In this document: piece by piece, positions 1-7,866 of the stretch
Position numbering within the stretch: the stretch's first letter is position 1
Layout: every line of letters starts with the position of its first letter
NCBI GenBank assembly: GCA_902788205.1
Contig: CADAJJ010000003.1
Span: 1 to 64,000, forward strand
Source of the DNA: RUG023 sp900315435
GTDB taxonomy: Bacteria; Spirochaetota; Spirochaetia; Sphaerochaetales; Sphaerochaetaceae
Direction of reading: 5' to 3'
Length of the DNA: 64,000 nt
Translations under genes and position numbers: made by a program
The notes under the pieces: generated by a model
What the model was told of the DNA's origin: nothing
Seen by the model: only the letters and a program-made list of their open reading frames with translations
Database searches by the model: none

Positions 1-1
1 C

Positions 2-241
2 GTGGCGGAGGACCAGACGAGCGAGGGGAGGATCGACCTGTCTATCGTTGCGGGGGAGCATGTGTACGTGATGGAGTTCAAGGCGGACAAGAGTGCGGAT
101 GTAGCGCTGAAGCAGATCAAGGAGAAGCGCTATGCCGACAAGTTCCGCCTGGAGAAGGGGAAGACGATCCACCTCTTGGGCATCGCCTTCAGTTCCACGG
201 GGCACACCGTCCAGGAGTGGAAGGAAGAGATACAGGCCTGA
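2..241 (+). CDS. C-terminal fragment of PD-(D/E)XK nuclease-like protein (DUF1703 type), cut by window start
   Basis: The visible 79 residues are the end of a longer protein whose beginning lies outside the window; the GTG at base 2 is only the first in-frame codon that could serve as a start. The fragment carries the pattern RIDLSIV followed by VMEFK, which matches the D-(x)n-E-x-K core of PD-(D/E)XK nuclease folds as found at the C-terminus of AAA-ATPase/DUF1703 proteins, and then a helical tail containing YADKF. In that family the nuclease-like domain follows an N-terminal P-loop ATPase domain. The family assignment is by motif memory; the function of these proteins is poorly known, and they are often multi-copy in anaerobe genomes. 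Confidence 0.6.
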   Translation: MAEDQTSEGRIDLSIVAGEHVYVMEFKADKSADVALKQIKEKRYADKFRLEKGKTIHLLGIAFSSTGHTVQEWKEEIQA

Positions 242-275
242 GTCTGAGGCTCATCATCCCGGAGACCAAGTAGCG

Positions 276-959
276 TTACTGTGTATCGTTTGCAATCACA
301 TCCACACATGCCTTGGAAACCTGGGTGGTGTGGTTCAGCATACGGAGCTTTCCCTCGTCGCAGAGCTCACCCATCAGCTTGCTGGTGGTCACCCGGGCAC
401 TGCCGACGATATTGGCGATATCATACTGGGTATATTTGGTCTGCAACGGATACCATGCGCCATCAATCAGTTCGGTGGTATCGGCAGTGGCGCAGAGCAA
501 ATGAAGGATGCGTTGCTTGACCGGTTCAAAGGAGATACGCTCGATCTCATGACGGAGAATCAGCATTTTCCGGGCCATATTGTCCATGATGAGATTCCGG
601 AATTCCTTGTGCTGGTCAAAGAGTGTCTGGTATGAGGTGCGGCTGATGACCCACAGGACGGTTGGTTCCATCGTCATGCTGATCAGTCCGGTTGGGGCGC
701 CGATGATGACGGGGGTTTCCCCGAAAAACCAGCCGTCCCCGAGCGTATAGATGATTTTCTCCGATCCTTCGTCGGTCAGGATATAGTGCTTGGTCCTGCC
801 ATGGCGGATATAGTAGACCGCGTCCATCAATTCCCCAGCCTCAAGAAATACCTTTTTTGCAGGGTAGAAACGTTCTGTGCTGTTCTGGCGCAGAAGTGCC
901 TCGATATGGGAAGGAAGGTGCAGCGGTTCGGTGAAGGCGGAATTCGATGTAGTCAGCAT
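276..959 (-). CDS. CRP/FNR-family transcriptional regulator
   Basis: The 227-residue protein has the two-domain layout of the CRP/FNR family: an N-terminal cyclic-nucleotide-binding-like beta barrel (about residues 28-140, with the glycine turns EAGELMDAVYYI and LGDGWFFGE) and a C-terminal winged helix (about 145-220) in which TKYTQYDIANIVGSARVTTS is the recognition part. The RxS arginine-serine pair typical of true cAMP binders is not obvious, and there is no N-terminal cysteine cluster as in FNR, so the signal is unknown. An AAGGGG ribosome site precedes the ATG, and a TATACT box lies about 20 bases upstream. It is transcribed alone, convergent with the partial gene on its left. Confidence 0.9.
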   Translation of the reverse strand: MLTTSNSAFTEPLHLPSHIEALLRQNSTERFYPAKKVFLEAGELMDAVYYIRHGRTKHYILTDEGSEKIIYTLGDGWFFGETPVIIGAPTGLISMTMEPTVLWVISRTSYQTLFDQHKEFRNLIMDNMARKMLILRHEIERISFEPVKQRILHLLCATADTTELIDGAWYPLQTKYTQYDIANIVGSARVTTSKLMGELCDEGKLRMLNHTTQVSKACVDVIANDTQ

Positions 960-1031
960 GGCAGTACCCCTTCAGCAGAGTATAAGGATTTTCTTGGAAA
1001 CCTGCCATGGCTCCTGGTGGGGAAAAGCAAG

Positions 1032-1064
1032 AAAAAAGGCGGCCCCATGACGGAGCCGGCCTTT
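1032..1064 (-). terminator. Rho-independent terminator of the FKBP gene
   Basis: Read on the minus strand, a GC-rich stem (AAGGCCGGCTCC pairing with GGGGCCGCCTT, with minor imperfections) is followed by a run of six T. It lies just beyond the stop codon of the FKBP gene. Confidence 0.75.
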
Positions 1065-1086
1065 CGATGGCATACGGATGCCTGCC

Positions 1087-2349
1087 TTAGTTGGTGGCTG
1101 CAGGTTCCTCTGCCTTCATGATGTCAAGCAGTTGGATATCGAACTGGATGGCTTGGTCCGGTCCGATGTCGCCGGCCCCGAACTCGCCATATGCCAGTTC
1201 CGCGGGAAGCCAGAAGCGCCAAGTGGAGCCGACCGTCATCAGAGGGATTCCCTCGATAAGGCCGTCAACCAGGTTGTTGACCGCCATGGTAGGAGCCTCA
1301 TCGCCCATCGTCTTGGAGTCCTGGAGCACATTGCCCTCGAGGTCCTTCAGCTGGTAGTGGAACTTGACCTCGTCCTCTGCGTTCGGGTGGGCGCCGTCAC
1401 TCTCGACAAGCACCTGGTACTGCAGGCCGCTGGGAGTGGTGACGACCCCTTCGGCATCCTTGTTCCGGGCGAAGAAGGCTTCTGCTGCTGCGACGTTCTT
1501 CTGCTTCATTTCCTCGGCGAGCTGTGCCTGATAGGTCTGGAAGGCCTCCTGCATCTCAGCCTCGGTCATGACCGGAGTATCGCCTCTGCCGGCATCCATC
1601 ATGCCATAGGCGAAGTAAGGGCCATTGACGTTCAGTCCCTGGCTGACCATGTTGTAGGTCACCAGATAGCCGTATACGTAGCTGAACTTGGCCACGTTGT
1701 CCGTCGGCTTCTCCAGCTCTCCAATCGACTCGATCTCTCCAAGGTCGTTGCCGGTGTAGGTGATGGGGGCTTGTCCTTGGGCCCAGACGTTGGTCTGGTA
1801 GTTCTCAAGCTCGGCATTCATTTCCTCACTGGTGAAGAATTCGGTAATCGGCTTCTTCGCCGCAACTTGCATGGCGTCCAACGAGCCACGTACGAAGTAG
1901 TTGACATGGAAGTAGAGACCCTGGCTGGCAAGGGTCTTCAGGAGCAGATACCCATAGGTGTAGCTGAACCGGCCGATCAGGTCGTTGGGTTTCATGACGA
2001 CGCTCTTGCTGATGTTGTAGGAGGTGAGGTCCAGTCCCTGCTCGATGTTGACGTTCTTCAGATACGTGGCATAGCCGGTATCATCCAAGACAACTTCGAG
2101 ATAGTCTCCGCTGGACAAACCGCCAACCGGCCAGTTGCTATTGGTCTGGCCATCGGCGAACATGGTAGTCGTCGTGCCATCCTCCAGACGGATATTATAC
2201 ACGGGTGAGTCGCTGGAGGCGTCCATCACTTCCAATACGCGGGCAGCCTTGCTGTCAGCCTGCTTTTCCTTGGCTCCTGCGGCAAATAGTCCGCCACAAA
2301 GGGTCACGCTGGCCAGGGCGAGCAGACCCACTTTCTGCATACGATTCAT
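1087..2349 (-). CDS. Exported FKBP-type peptidyl-prolyl isomerase with two N-terminal repeats
   Basis: Prolyl isomerase expected to assist folding of exported proteins. Residues 1-24 form a signal peptide ending LFAAGAKE, the mature-start style common in Sphaerochaeta-like proteins; Cys18 could also be a relaxed spirochaetal lipobox cysteine. The C-terminal FKBP domain spans about 300-412, with the sequences DEVKFHYQ, LIEGIPLMTVGSTWRFWLP and LAYGEFG matching the known active-site strands. Two related helical blocks precede it: about 123-190 (RFSYTYGYLL, then a long helix) and about 217-290 (KFSYVYGYLV, ending in EAFQTYQAQLAEEMKQKN). These look like duplicated FKBP_N dimerisation domains. Residues 40-100 form a further small beta-rich region. 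The start is ATG with an AAGGAAC ribosome site. Confidence 0.9.
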   Translation of the reverse strand: MNRMQKVGLLALASVTLCGGLFAAGAKEKQADSKAARVLEVMDASSDSPVYNIRLEDGTTTTMFADGQTNSNWPVGGLSSGDYLEVVLDDTGYATYLKNVNIEQGLDLTSYNISKSVVMKPNDLIGRFSYTYGYLLLKTLASQGLYFHVNYFVRGSLDAMQVAAKKPITEFFTSEEMNAELENYQTNVWAQGQAPITYTGNDLGEIESIGELEKPTDNVAKFSYVYGYLVTYNMVSQGLNVNGPYFAYGMMDAGRGDTPVMTEAEMQEAFQTYQAQLAEEMKQKNVAAAEAFFARNKDAEGVVTTPSGLQYQVLVESDGAHPNAEDEVKFHYQLKDLEGNVLQDSKTMGDEAPTMAVNNLVDGLIEGIPLMTVGSTWRFWLPAELAYGEFGAGDIGPDQAIQFDIQLLDIMKAEEPAATN

Positions 2350-2492
2350 TGCTGTTCCTTTTTCCCGCGTACATGCGGGTACCCTAAAGGTGGTGCATCA
2401 GCCTGCAAAAGTCAATGATGTTCATGAAAATCCACGGAAGCACCTATCCGGGCAGGTTTCTGTTGGGATAGAATGCAGGGCGGAGGAACCGC

Positions 2493-3116
2493 ATGCAGAT
2501 TTATCGTGTAACGGATAACGCGTTCAAGGCCTATGGCGCCGTCATCGAAGGGCTGGAGGTCGCACAGCTTCTTGATCGATTGGATGGCTCGACGGAGTCT
2601 CCGGACGACCACACCATATACGTCGCGGACGATTCTTCGCTCGATGCTCTTCCCATTCATCGGGATCTGCAGGACCGGGTCTATGGAGGCATGCCGGTCC
2701 AGATCGGCTACTGCAACGGGACCAATTACAGGCTCAACTGCCTTGAGTATCATCGTGGCAGCGAGGTCAATGTCTCTTCCAGGGATTTCATCCTCCTGCT
2801 TGCCAAAGTGACCGATATCCAGGAAGGCAAGCTGGACACCGCCAACGTCAAAGCGTTCCTGGTACCCGGCGGAGTGGTGGTGCAAATCTATGAGACGACC
2901 TTGCACTATGCGCCCTGTGCCGAGAACTTCCGGGTGGTGGTCGTGCTTCCGAAAGGGACCAACACCGACCGTCCCGTAATCAAGCCAGCCTCTTTTGAGG
3001 ACAAACTCCTTTGGGCTCGAAACAAGTGGTTGCTTGCCCACAAGGATGCTCCCGAGGCCAAGGATGGGGCCTATGTGGGACTCGTTGGCGCCAACCTGGA
3101 CATCCGGCGTGATTGA
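2493..3116 (+). CDS. DUF4867 family protein
   Basis: The 207-residue protein matches, from memory, the DUF4867 family: N-terminal MQIYRVTDNAFKAYG, a central GYCNGTNYRLNCLEYHRGSE stretch with the cupin-like HRGSE turn, and VPGGVVVQIYETTLHYAPC. The N-terminus resembles the start of ureidoglycolate lyase (AllA), where a PLxxEAFxxYG pattern is seen, and the histidines and glutamates suit a metal-binding cupin barrel. That relationship is inference, and no activity is established for the family. A strong GGAGG site precedes the ATG. The stop overlaps the start of the deaminase gene (TGATG at 3114-3118), so the two are translationally coupled and probably act on the same metabolite. Confidence 0.7.
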   Translation: MQIYRVTDNAFKAYGAVIEGLEVAQLLDRLDGSTESPDDHTIYVADDSSLDALPIHRDLQDRVYGGMPVQIGYCNGTNYRLNCLEYHRGSEVNVSSRDFILLLAKVTDIQEGKLDTANVKAFLVPGGVVVQIYETTLHYAPCAENFRVVVVLPKGTNTDRPVIKPASFEDKLLWARNKWLLAHKDAPEAKDGAYVGLVGANLDIRRD

Positions 3117-3643
3117 TGTGGAACGAGGATGCGGATATGGGACACGTGATTGAAGGAACGCTGACCGGACTGGATCGGGAGATGCTTTTCCGGTGTGTCG
3201 AAGTGGCCCATAAGGCCATGCTTGCGGGAAACCATCCCTTCGGGGCGATTGTCGCCGACCCGAGCGGAAGGATCATCGCCTCTTTTGGAAATGACCGGAA
3301 GGACAGCCCGGCCATGCATGCCGAGACCAAGACCTTGCTGGAGGCGGGAAGGGTGGCAAGCCAGCAGACGCTTTCCTCCTGTACGCTGTACACTACCTTC
3401 GAGCCCTGTGTGATGTGCGCCGGTTGCATGTATTGGACAGGGGTAGGCAGACTGGTCTACGGACTGGACGAGGCGAAGTTGCTCGCGTTGACCGGAGACA
3501 ATCCGGAAAACCCCACCTTCACCCTGGATTCCCGCACCGTCTTCCGACACGGGCAACGAACCATCACCGTTGTCGGTCCGGTCGCAGACCCGGAGCTCGA
3601 GACTGCAATCCTGAAGGACCATCTTGATTTCTGGAAAAAGTGA
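3116..3643 (+). CDS. Nucleoside/base deaminase (CMP/dCMP deaminase superfamily)
   Basis: Zinc-dependent hydrolytic deaminase of about 175 residues. It has both catalytic signatures: HAE (in AMHAETK, the zinc histidine and the proton-shuttle glutamate) and PCxxC (FEPCVMCAGC), separated by the usual 30 or so residues. NHPFGAIVAD near the N-terminus resembles guanine deaminase (GuaD) and tRNA adenosine deaminase relatives; the substrate cannot be fixed from sequence. ATG at 3116 overlaps the upstream stop codon as TGATG; TTG at 3113 and ATG at 3137 are alternative starts. It forms a two-gene operon with the DUF4867 gene and ends 3 bases before the convergent XRE gene. Confidence 0.85.
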   Translation: MWNEDADMGHVIEGTLTGLDREMLFRCVEVAHKAMLAGNHPFGAIVADPSGRIIASFGNDRKDSPAMHAETKTLLEAGRVASQQTLSSCTLYTTFEPCVMCAGCMYWTGVGRLVYGLDEAKLLALTGDNPENPTFTLDSRTVFRHGQRTITVVGPVADPELETAILKDHLDFWKK

Positions 3644-3646
3644 GTT

Positions 3647-3985
3647 TCAGAAGAGCGACATCTGATCCTCGTCCGTATCGTCCCTGTTTCCCAGCACGGA
3701 AGCCTCGTACAGTTCGAGAATCATCCGTGCCTGTGTCTCTACCTCGGGTATTTCGTCCCGGGGAACGGCCATCACGCTACAGGCTTCGACATCCAGGGCA
3801 TCGCACCATTTGAACAGCAAGGGAAGGGAGGGGATCGAGGAACCGCACTCATATCGGACCAGCATGTTCTGGCTGATTCCGCAACGTACCGCCACCTTTG
3901 CCCTGGTGAGCTTCTTGCTCTCCCTTGCGTATATCAGGTAGGCGACCGTCCGTGCCGTCCTCTTGAGCGATTCCTTGTTGTTCAT
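3647..3985 (-). CDS. XRE-type helix-turn-helix regulator
   Basis: This 112-residue protein has a Cro/CI helix-turn-helix at about residues 22-75: LTRAKVAVRCGISQNMLVRYECGSSIPS shows the classic pattern of helix, glycine turn, recognition helix and then PSLPLLFKWCDALDV. The acidic tail ends in DEDQMSLF and contains no recognised sensor domain. The gene lies downstream of potABC in the same orientation, but a strong terminator at 4001-4034 separates them, so it probably has its own promoter. TAGGAT lies 6 bases before the ATG and could serve either as a -10 box or, through AGGA, as a weak ribosome site. A role in controlling potABC is possible but not shown. Confidence 0.8.
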   Translation of the reverse strand: MNNKESLKRTARTVAYLIYARESKKLTRAKVAVRCGISQNMLVRYECGSSIPSLPLLFKWCDALDVEACSVMAVPRDEIPEVETQARMILELYEASVLGNRDDTDEDQMSLF

Positions 3986-4000
3986 GGCTGTATCCTAGCG

Positions 4001-4034
4001 GAAAAAATCAGGAAAGAGCGCATGCGCCCTTTCC
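4001..4034 (-). terminator. Terminator after potC
   Basis: On the minus strand GGAAAGGGCGC pairs with GCGCTCTTTCC around a short AT loop, followed by TGATTTTTT. It begins 2 bases past the potC stop codon. Confidence 0.8.
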
Positions 4035-4035
4035 G

Positions 4036-4830
4036 TCAGGAACTAGCCGCAATCGTCTTCAGGAATTTGCGGAAGCAGAAGGCGAGCACCATCGTCCCGA
4101 GAATGATGATGAAGGAAAGGGAGTTGATCACCGGACTCACCCCGTAGCGGATCATCGAGTATACGTAGAGCGGAAGCGTTCCGCTACCTGGTCCGGAGAC
4201 GAAGAAGGTGATGACGAAGTCCTCGAGGCTCATCGTGATGCACATCATGAACGCGCTCAGGATGCCCGGCATAAGGCTCGGCACGACGATGCGTGTCATG
4301 GTCTGCAACTCGGTGGCGCCAAGGTCGTGGGCGGCCTCGATCGTGGAGTAGTCGAACTCGTCCAACCGGGCGCTGATCATCATGAATGCGAAGGGAAGGT
4401 CGAATGTGGTGTGGGCAATATAGATGGTCAGCATGCCGAGGTTCATCCCGATGGCACTGAAGAAAATCAACATCGAGACGCCGATGATGACTTCGGGGAG
4501 CACCATAGGCAGATAACTGATGGTGATGATGTACTCCTTGCCGGGGAACCGGTACCAGCGGATGGCGATTGCCGCCAACAGACCTAGGAAAACCGCGCTG
4601 AAAGAACTGGTCAATGCGATGACCAGACTGTGTCCGAACGCATTCCACAGGCGCGGACTGTGCAGGAAAAGCTGCTCATACCAGACAAGGCTGGCCGATT
4701 CCCATTCGGTTCCCTTGTTGCTGTTGAAAGAATAGAGCACCACCACCAGCAACGGAATGAACAGGAAGATGACCACCAGACAGAGGACGGTACGGGAAAA
4801 GGATACGCTATGGTTGCGTTTGCCCGTCAT
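4036..4830 (-). CDS. potC: Spermidine/putrescine ABC transporter permease PotC
   Basis: Inner-membrane permease of 264 residues with about six hydrophobic helices. The first is near residues 12-32 (VLCLVVIFLFIPLLVVVLYSF). The cytoplasmic EAA loop that docks with the ATPase is visible as STIEAAHDLGATELQTMTRIVVPSLMPGI at about 160-190. YSFN followed by WYEQLF near the N-terminus is typical of PotC. The start ATG overlaps the potB stop (ATGA), so translation is coupled. It is the last gene of the leftward potABC operon; the usual periplasmic binding protein PotD does not follow. Confidence 0.93.
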   Translation of the reverse strand: MTGKRNHSVSFSRTVLCLVVIFLFIPLLVVVLYSFNSNKGTEWESASLVWYEQLFLHSPRLWNAFGHSLVIALTSSFSAVFLGLLAAIAIRWYRFPGKEYIITISYLPMVLPEVIIGVSMLIFFSAIGMNLGMLTIYIAHTTFDLPFAFMMISARLDEFDYSTIEAAHDLGATELQTMTRIVVPSLMPGILSAFMMCITMSLEDFVITFFVSGPGSGTLPLYVYSMIRYGVSPVINSLSFIIILGTMVLAFCFRKFLKTIAASS

Positions 4831-5711
4831 TTTTTCTCCTCCTTGTGTTTGGATTCGGCTTTTTCCCGCTTTCCGGAACCGAGCATCCAGAAGACCCCGA
4901 TCAGGCTGATCAGCGTCAGCACCATGCTGAAGGCGCTTGCAAGCGGCCAGTTCCTCGTCTTGGAGACCTGGTCGACAATGATGTTGCCGATCATCGTGCT
5001 ATCCTTGCCTCCGACAAGAAGCGGCACCGTATAGGCACCGAAAATCGGGATGAAGGTAAAGATCAGCGCGGTGGTGATGCCGCTCTTGATGTTGGGGAGC
5101 AGCACCTTGTACATGCTCTGCGGCTTGCTGCATCCCAGATCCCTCGCCGCGTCGAGCAACGAGAAGTCGAAGCGGTCGATGGTCGTGAAAAGGGGGAGGA
5201 TCGCAAAGGGTATGTACATATAGACCAGGACCAGAATCACGCTTCCATTGTTGTAGATCATGTGCAGTGGCTCCGTGATCAGGTGCAGGCGGAGCAGCAC
5301 GTTGTTGAGAAAACCATCAGTGGCCAGGATGCTGATCCAAGCGTAGATGCGGATCAGGCTGTTGGTCCAGAAGGGAATGATCACCAAAAAGAGGAGCAAC
5401 GTCTGGTGCCTGCTGCGCGCCATGGCGTAGGCGGCCGGCAAGGCAAGGGTGATGCAGAGGAACGTGCTCGCGGCGGTGATCCAGAGAGTCCGGAAAAGCA
5501 CCTTGGCGAAACTCGCCTTGCACATGCCTTGGTAGGCTGCCAGCGAGAACTGCCACACGACGCCGCCGTACAGGCCGCGTTTGAGGAAGCTGTAGAGGAT
5601 GATGATGGCAAGGGGAATGGTAAAGAAGAGGGTGAACCAGAGCCCCATGGGCCATCCGTAGGCGCTTCCCTTCAGTTGCTCCTTGTCGATCAGCTTGTTG
5701 GTGTCGTTCAT
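4827..5711 (-). CDS. potB: Spermidine/putrescine ABC transporter permease PotB
   Basis: This 294-residue permease has six predicted transmembrane helices, the first at about 22-42 after a charged cytosolic N-terminus. WTNSLIRIYAWISIL is a PotB-like motif, and the EAA loop SLLDAARDLGCSKPQSMYKVLLPNIKSGI sits at about 190-220. It would form the heterodimeric channel with PotC. Four-base ATGA overlaps join it to potA upstream and potC downstream. The C-terminal tail is unusually lysine-rich (KREKAESKHKEEKK). Confidence 0.93.
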   Translation of the reverse strand: MNDTNKLIDKEQLKGSAYGWPMGLWFTLFFTIPLAIIILYSFLKRGLYGGVVWQFSLAAYQGMCKASFAKVLFRTLWITAASTFLCITLALPAAYAMARSRHQTLLLFLVIIPFWTNSLIRIYAWISILATDGFLNNVLLRLHLITEPLHMIYNNGSVILVLVYMYIPFAILPLFTTIDRFDFSLLDAARDLGCSKPQSMYKVLLPNIKSGITTALIFTFIPIFGAYTVPLLVGGKDSTMIGNIIVDQVSKTRNWPLASAFSMVLTLISLIGVFWMLGSGKREKAESKHKEEKK

Positions 5712-6838
5712 TTGTCCAGATCCTTGACGAGATAGCCATCAGCCGCAGTCCAGTTGACGAATACCTCGTCCTTCCATTCGATTTCCGGACCATCGTCCAG
5801 GAAGGTGGTGTGCTGCTTGAAGACCCTGATGGTCGGCCCGTCATGGTCCAGCTTGACGAACAGCTTGGACTGGAACCCGTTGTAGACCGGCTCGGCGACG
5901 ATGCCATGGAAGGAGTTGATCAGCTGCCCCGCATGGACGGCCGGATCATGCAGTGTCACCCGCACCTTCTCCGGACGGATGGTGAAGGCCTGATGGGCAC
6001 CGACCGGTTGCGGGTCGTAATCGGTGACCAGCACGTGGCTCTTCAGCTCGGGCACGTCGACTTCCATCAAATACTCGTCCCCCTCTTTCTTGCAGGAGAG
6101 GACCGTGCAATCGAAGTAGTTGGTCTCACCGATGAACTTGGCGACGAACTTGGTTGCCGGGGCCTCATAGATTTCATAGGGAGTGCCGATCTGCAGCACC
6201 TTGCCGCGGTTGAAGACGGCGATGTGGTCGCTGACCGACAAGGCCTCGCTCTGGTCGTGGGTGACGAAGATGAAGGTGATGCCGACTTGGTCGTGAAGCC
6301 GGTCCAAGTCGATCAGCAGGCTCTGGCGCAGTTTGGCGTCCAAGGCGGAAAGGGGCTCGTCCAGCAAAAGCACCTTCGGTTCGTTGATCAGGGCACGGGC
6401 GATTGCGACCCGCTGTTTCTGCCCACCGCTGAGCATCGACGGCTTCTTGTCGATATGCTCGTCAAGTTGGACCATATGCACATACTGCCGTACTTTCTGG
6501 TCTATCTGGTCTTTGGGGAACTTCTTGACACGCAACGGAAAGGCGATGTTCTCGTAGACGGTCAGGTTGGGGAAGAGCGCGTATGTCTGGAAGACCGTGT
6601 TGGACTGGCGCTTGTTCGCGGCAAGGTGGATGACACTCTTGCCATCGAAGCAGACGTCGCCGGAGTCTGGAAAATCGAAGCCGGCGATGATGCGAAGCAA
6701 CGTGGTCTTCCCGCAGCCGGAAGGGCCGAGCAGAGAGAAGAACTCGCCTTGCTTGATCTCGATGTTCACATGGTCGAGAGCCGTAAAATCCCCGTAGGTC
6801 CTGCTGACATCCCTGATGGAAACTGGTACGCCGTTCAC
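5708..6838 (-). CDS. potA: Spermidine/putrescine ABC transporter ATPase PotA
   Basis: ATP-binding subunit of 376 residues that powers polyamine import. Walker A GPSGCGKTT is near residue 40, the signature LSGGQKQRVAIARAL near 138, Walker B VLLLDEPLSALD near 160, and the switch histidine is in FVTHDQSEAL. After about residue 240 there is a TOBE-type regulatory domain (about 290-370). The start is GTG at 6838 with TTGGAGG upstream. A near-consensus promoter lies at 6882-6910. It is the first gene of potABC. The C-terminal domain fits PotA better than other CUT1 ATPases, and the adjacent permeases support that choice. Confidence 0.93.
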   Translation of the reverse strand: MNGVPVSIRDVSRTYGDFTALDHVNIEIKQGEFFSLLGPSGCGKTTLLRIIAGFDFPDSGDVCFDGKSVIHLAANKRQSNTVFQTYALFPNLTVYENIAFPLRVKKFPKDQIDQKVRQYVHMVQLDEHIDKKPSMLSGGQKQRVAIARALINEPKVLLLDEPLSALDAKLRQSLLIDLDRLHDQVGITFIFVTHDQSEALSVSDHIAVFNRGKVLQIGTPYEIYEAPATKFVAKFIGETNYFDCTVLSCKKEGDEYLMEVDVPELKSHVLVTDYDPQPVGAHQAFTIRPEKVRVTLHDPAVHAGQLINSFHGIVAEPVYNGFQSKLFVKLDHDGPTIRVFKQHTTFLDDGPEIEWKDEVFVNWTAADGYLVKDLDK

Positions 6839-6881
6839 TGTTCGTACGCCTCCAATTGTTCATGATCTCTTGTAGTTTTGG

Positions 6882-6910
6882 ACTATCCGAGAATGGGATG
6901 GCAATGTCAA
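6882..6910 (-). promoter_or_regulatory. Promoter of potABC
   Basis: On the minus strand TTGACA, a 17-base spacer and GATAGT lie about 45 bases upstream of the potA GTG start. Confidence 0.65.
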
Positions 6911-7026
6911 TGAGTTTGGGCGAGAAACTCCGTCGATTTCAGACTTTCCGCAAACCGACGGAAGTCCTTCGGTTTCCCGTAACTTTCCTGACGCGAGTGG
7001 GTTTGTTGGAGGGAGGGGGCAGGGAG

Positions 7027-7254
7027 ATGAAACATGTGGCGGAGAAGGGGAACGGACAGGCTCGCGTATTGGACGAGTGCGAACTGACGTGCGTGTGGGG
7101 TGGCACCCACCAGAAAGCCGTCATCCGCCTTCAGGGGTACGAGGAGCCCTACCTCCACATCAACGAGCAGGAAAACGGCTATACCGTCGACACAAACATC
7201 GAGAGCAGCCAGGTAACCCGCAAAGGGAACCTGATCAACGTCATCATCAGCTGA
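7027..7254 (+). CDS. Small hypothetical protein, 75 residues
   Basis: No family is recognised. The ATG at 7027 follows a purine-rich ribosome site (GGAGGGGGCAGGGAG), and the frame stays open to 7254. The protein begins MKHVAEKGNGQARVLDE and ends in an alternating hydrophobic strand (NLINVIIS), with beta-rich content in between, including CELTCVWGG and GYTVDTN. It is soluble, with no signal peptide. It lies divergent from potA and upstream of the membrane protein at 7322. An in-frame extension upstream to 6856 is possible but crosses the potA promoter and lacks a ribosome site. Confidence 0.55.
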   Translation: MKHVAEKGNGQARVLDECELTCVWGGTHQKAVIRLQGYEEPYLHINEQENGYTVDTNIESSQVTRKGNLINVIIS

Positions 7255-7321
7255 GCACACAAAACTCCACGTTCAAAATCCTCGCGCGTGAGTATCTTTA
7301 TGGACGTAAGGAGAAAGCGCA

Positions 7322-7687
7322 ATGAAGAAAAGTTCGATTGTCATGCTGGTCATAGCCAGCCTGCTTGTCTTGTTTGGCGTGGGTATCATGATTGGCAGTG
7401 CGGTTCCCTATCAATGCATCCGTTACTATGGTGGCTACTCCATCCGCTACAGCAGCAGTTTCAGTGAAGCGTACCAGCTTGCCAGATTGCTGGTGGGTGG
7501 ATTCCTGTTCCTTGGGGGAATGATGTTCTTCTCGGCGGTCGCTGTCATCCAGGCACTGTGCCCTTACCGGCGGAAAGATGTTCCCGCTGCCAAGGTTGTC
7601 CGTCCAGAGGAGGCTCCGAAGGTTGCTGTCAAGGTTGATGGGCAGCCAAAGGCGGAGAGGGGGCCGGCGCAGTCCGATAACGAGTAA
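7322..7687 (+). CDS. Small membrane protein, two transmembrane segments
   Basis: The 121-residue protein is of unknown function. Helix 1 covers about residues 5-28 (VMLVIASLLVLFGVGIMIGS) and helix 2 about 57-80 (LLVGGFLFLGGMMFFSAVAVI). The loop between them is tyrosine- and serine-rich and contains CIRYYGGYS. The last 40 residues are charged and proline/alanine-rich, probably cytosolic and disordered. The ribosome site GTAAGGAG precedes ATG 7322, and a terminator follows at once, so it may be monocistronic or share a transcript with the 75-residue protein upstream. Confidence 0.75.
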   Translation: MKKSSIVMLVIASLLVLFGVGIMIGSAVPYQCIRYYGGYSIRYSSSFSEAYQLARLLVGGFLFLGGMMFFSAVAVIQALCPYRRKDVPAAKVVRPEEAPKVAVKVDGQPKAERGPAQSDNE

Positions 7688-7699
7688 CCCTTGTGTGCA

Positions 7700-7734
7700 A
7701 AAGGCCCCGATACTTGCATTGTTCGGGGCCTTTG
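7700..7734 (+). terminator. Terminator after the small membrane protein
   Basis: AAAGGCCCCGA and TCGGGGCCTTT form a perfect 11-base stem around a 12-base loop. The T run is short. Confidence 0.75.
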
Positions 7735-7754
7735 CGCTATAAAGACTAGCGGAC

Positions 7755-7828
7755 GTGCCCATAGCTCAGTTGGATAGAGCATCTGCCTTCTAAGCAGAGT
7801 GTCGTAGGTTCGACTCCTACTGGGCATA
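7755..7828 (+). tRNA. tRNA-Arg (anticodon TCT)
   Basis: A full cloverleaf can be drawn: acceptor GTGCCCA with TGGGCAT (one G-T pair at the end), D arm GCTC/GAGC, anticodon stem TCTGC/GCAGA around loop CTTCTAA giving anticodon TCT, and T arm GTAGG-TTCGACT-CCTAC. CCA is not fully encoded. It reads AGA and AGG codons. Confidence 0.95.
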
Positions 7829-7830
7829 CA

Positions 7831-7866
7831 AGCGGTTCCCTGAGAAATTGGGGAATCGCTTTTTTT
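7831..7866 (+). terminator. Terminator of tRNA-Arg
   Basis: AGCGGTTCCC and GGGGAATCGCT pair imperfectly around a short loop and are followed by seven T. It starts 3 bases after the tRNA. Confidence 0.85.

Noticed and set aside
6952..6975. AAACCGA/TCGGTTT inverted repeat between potA and the small gene at 7027
   Set aside because: Seven base pairs with no T run, and near no start or stop; may be chance, so not called as a terminator or operator.
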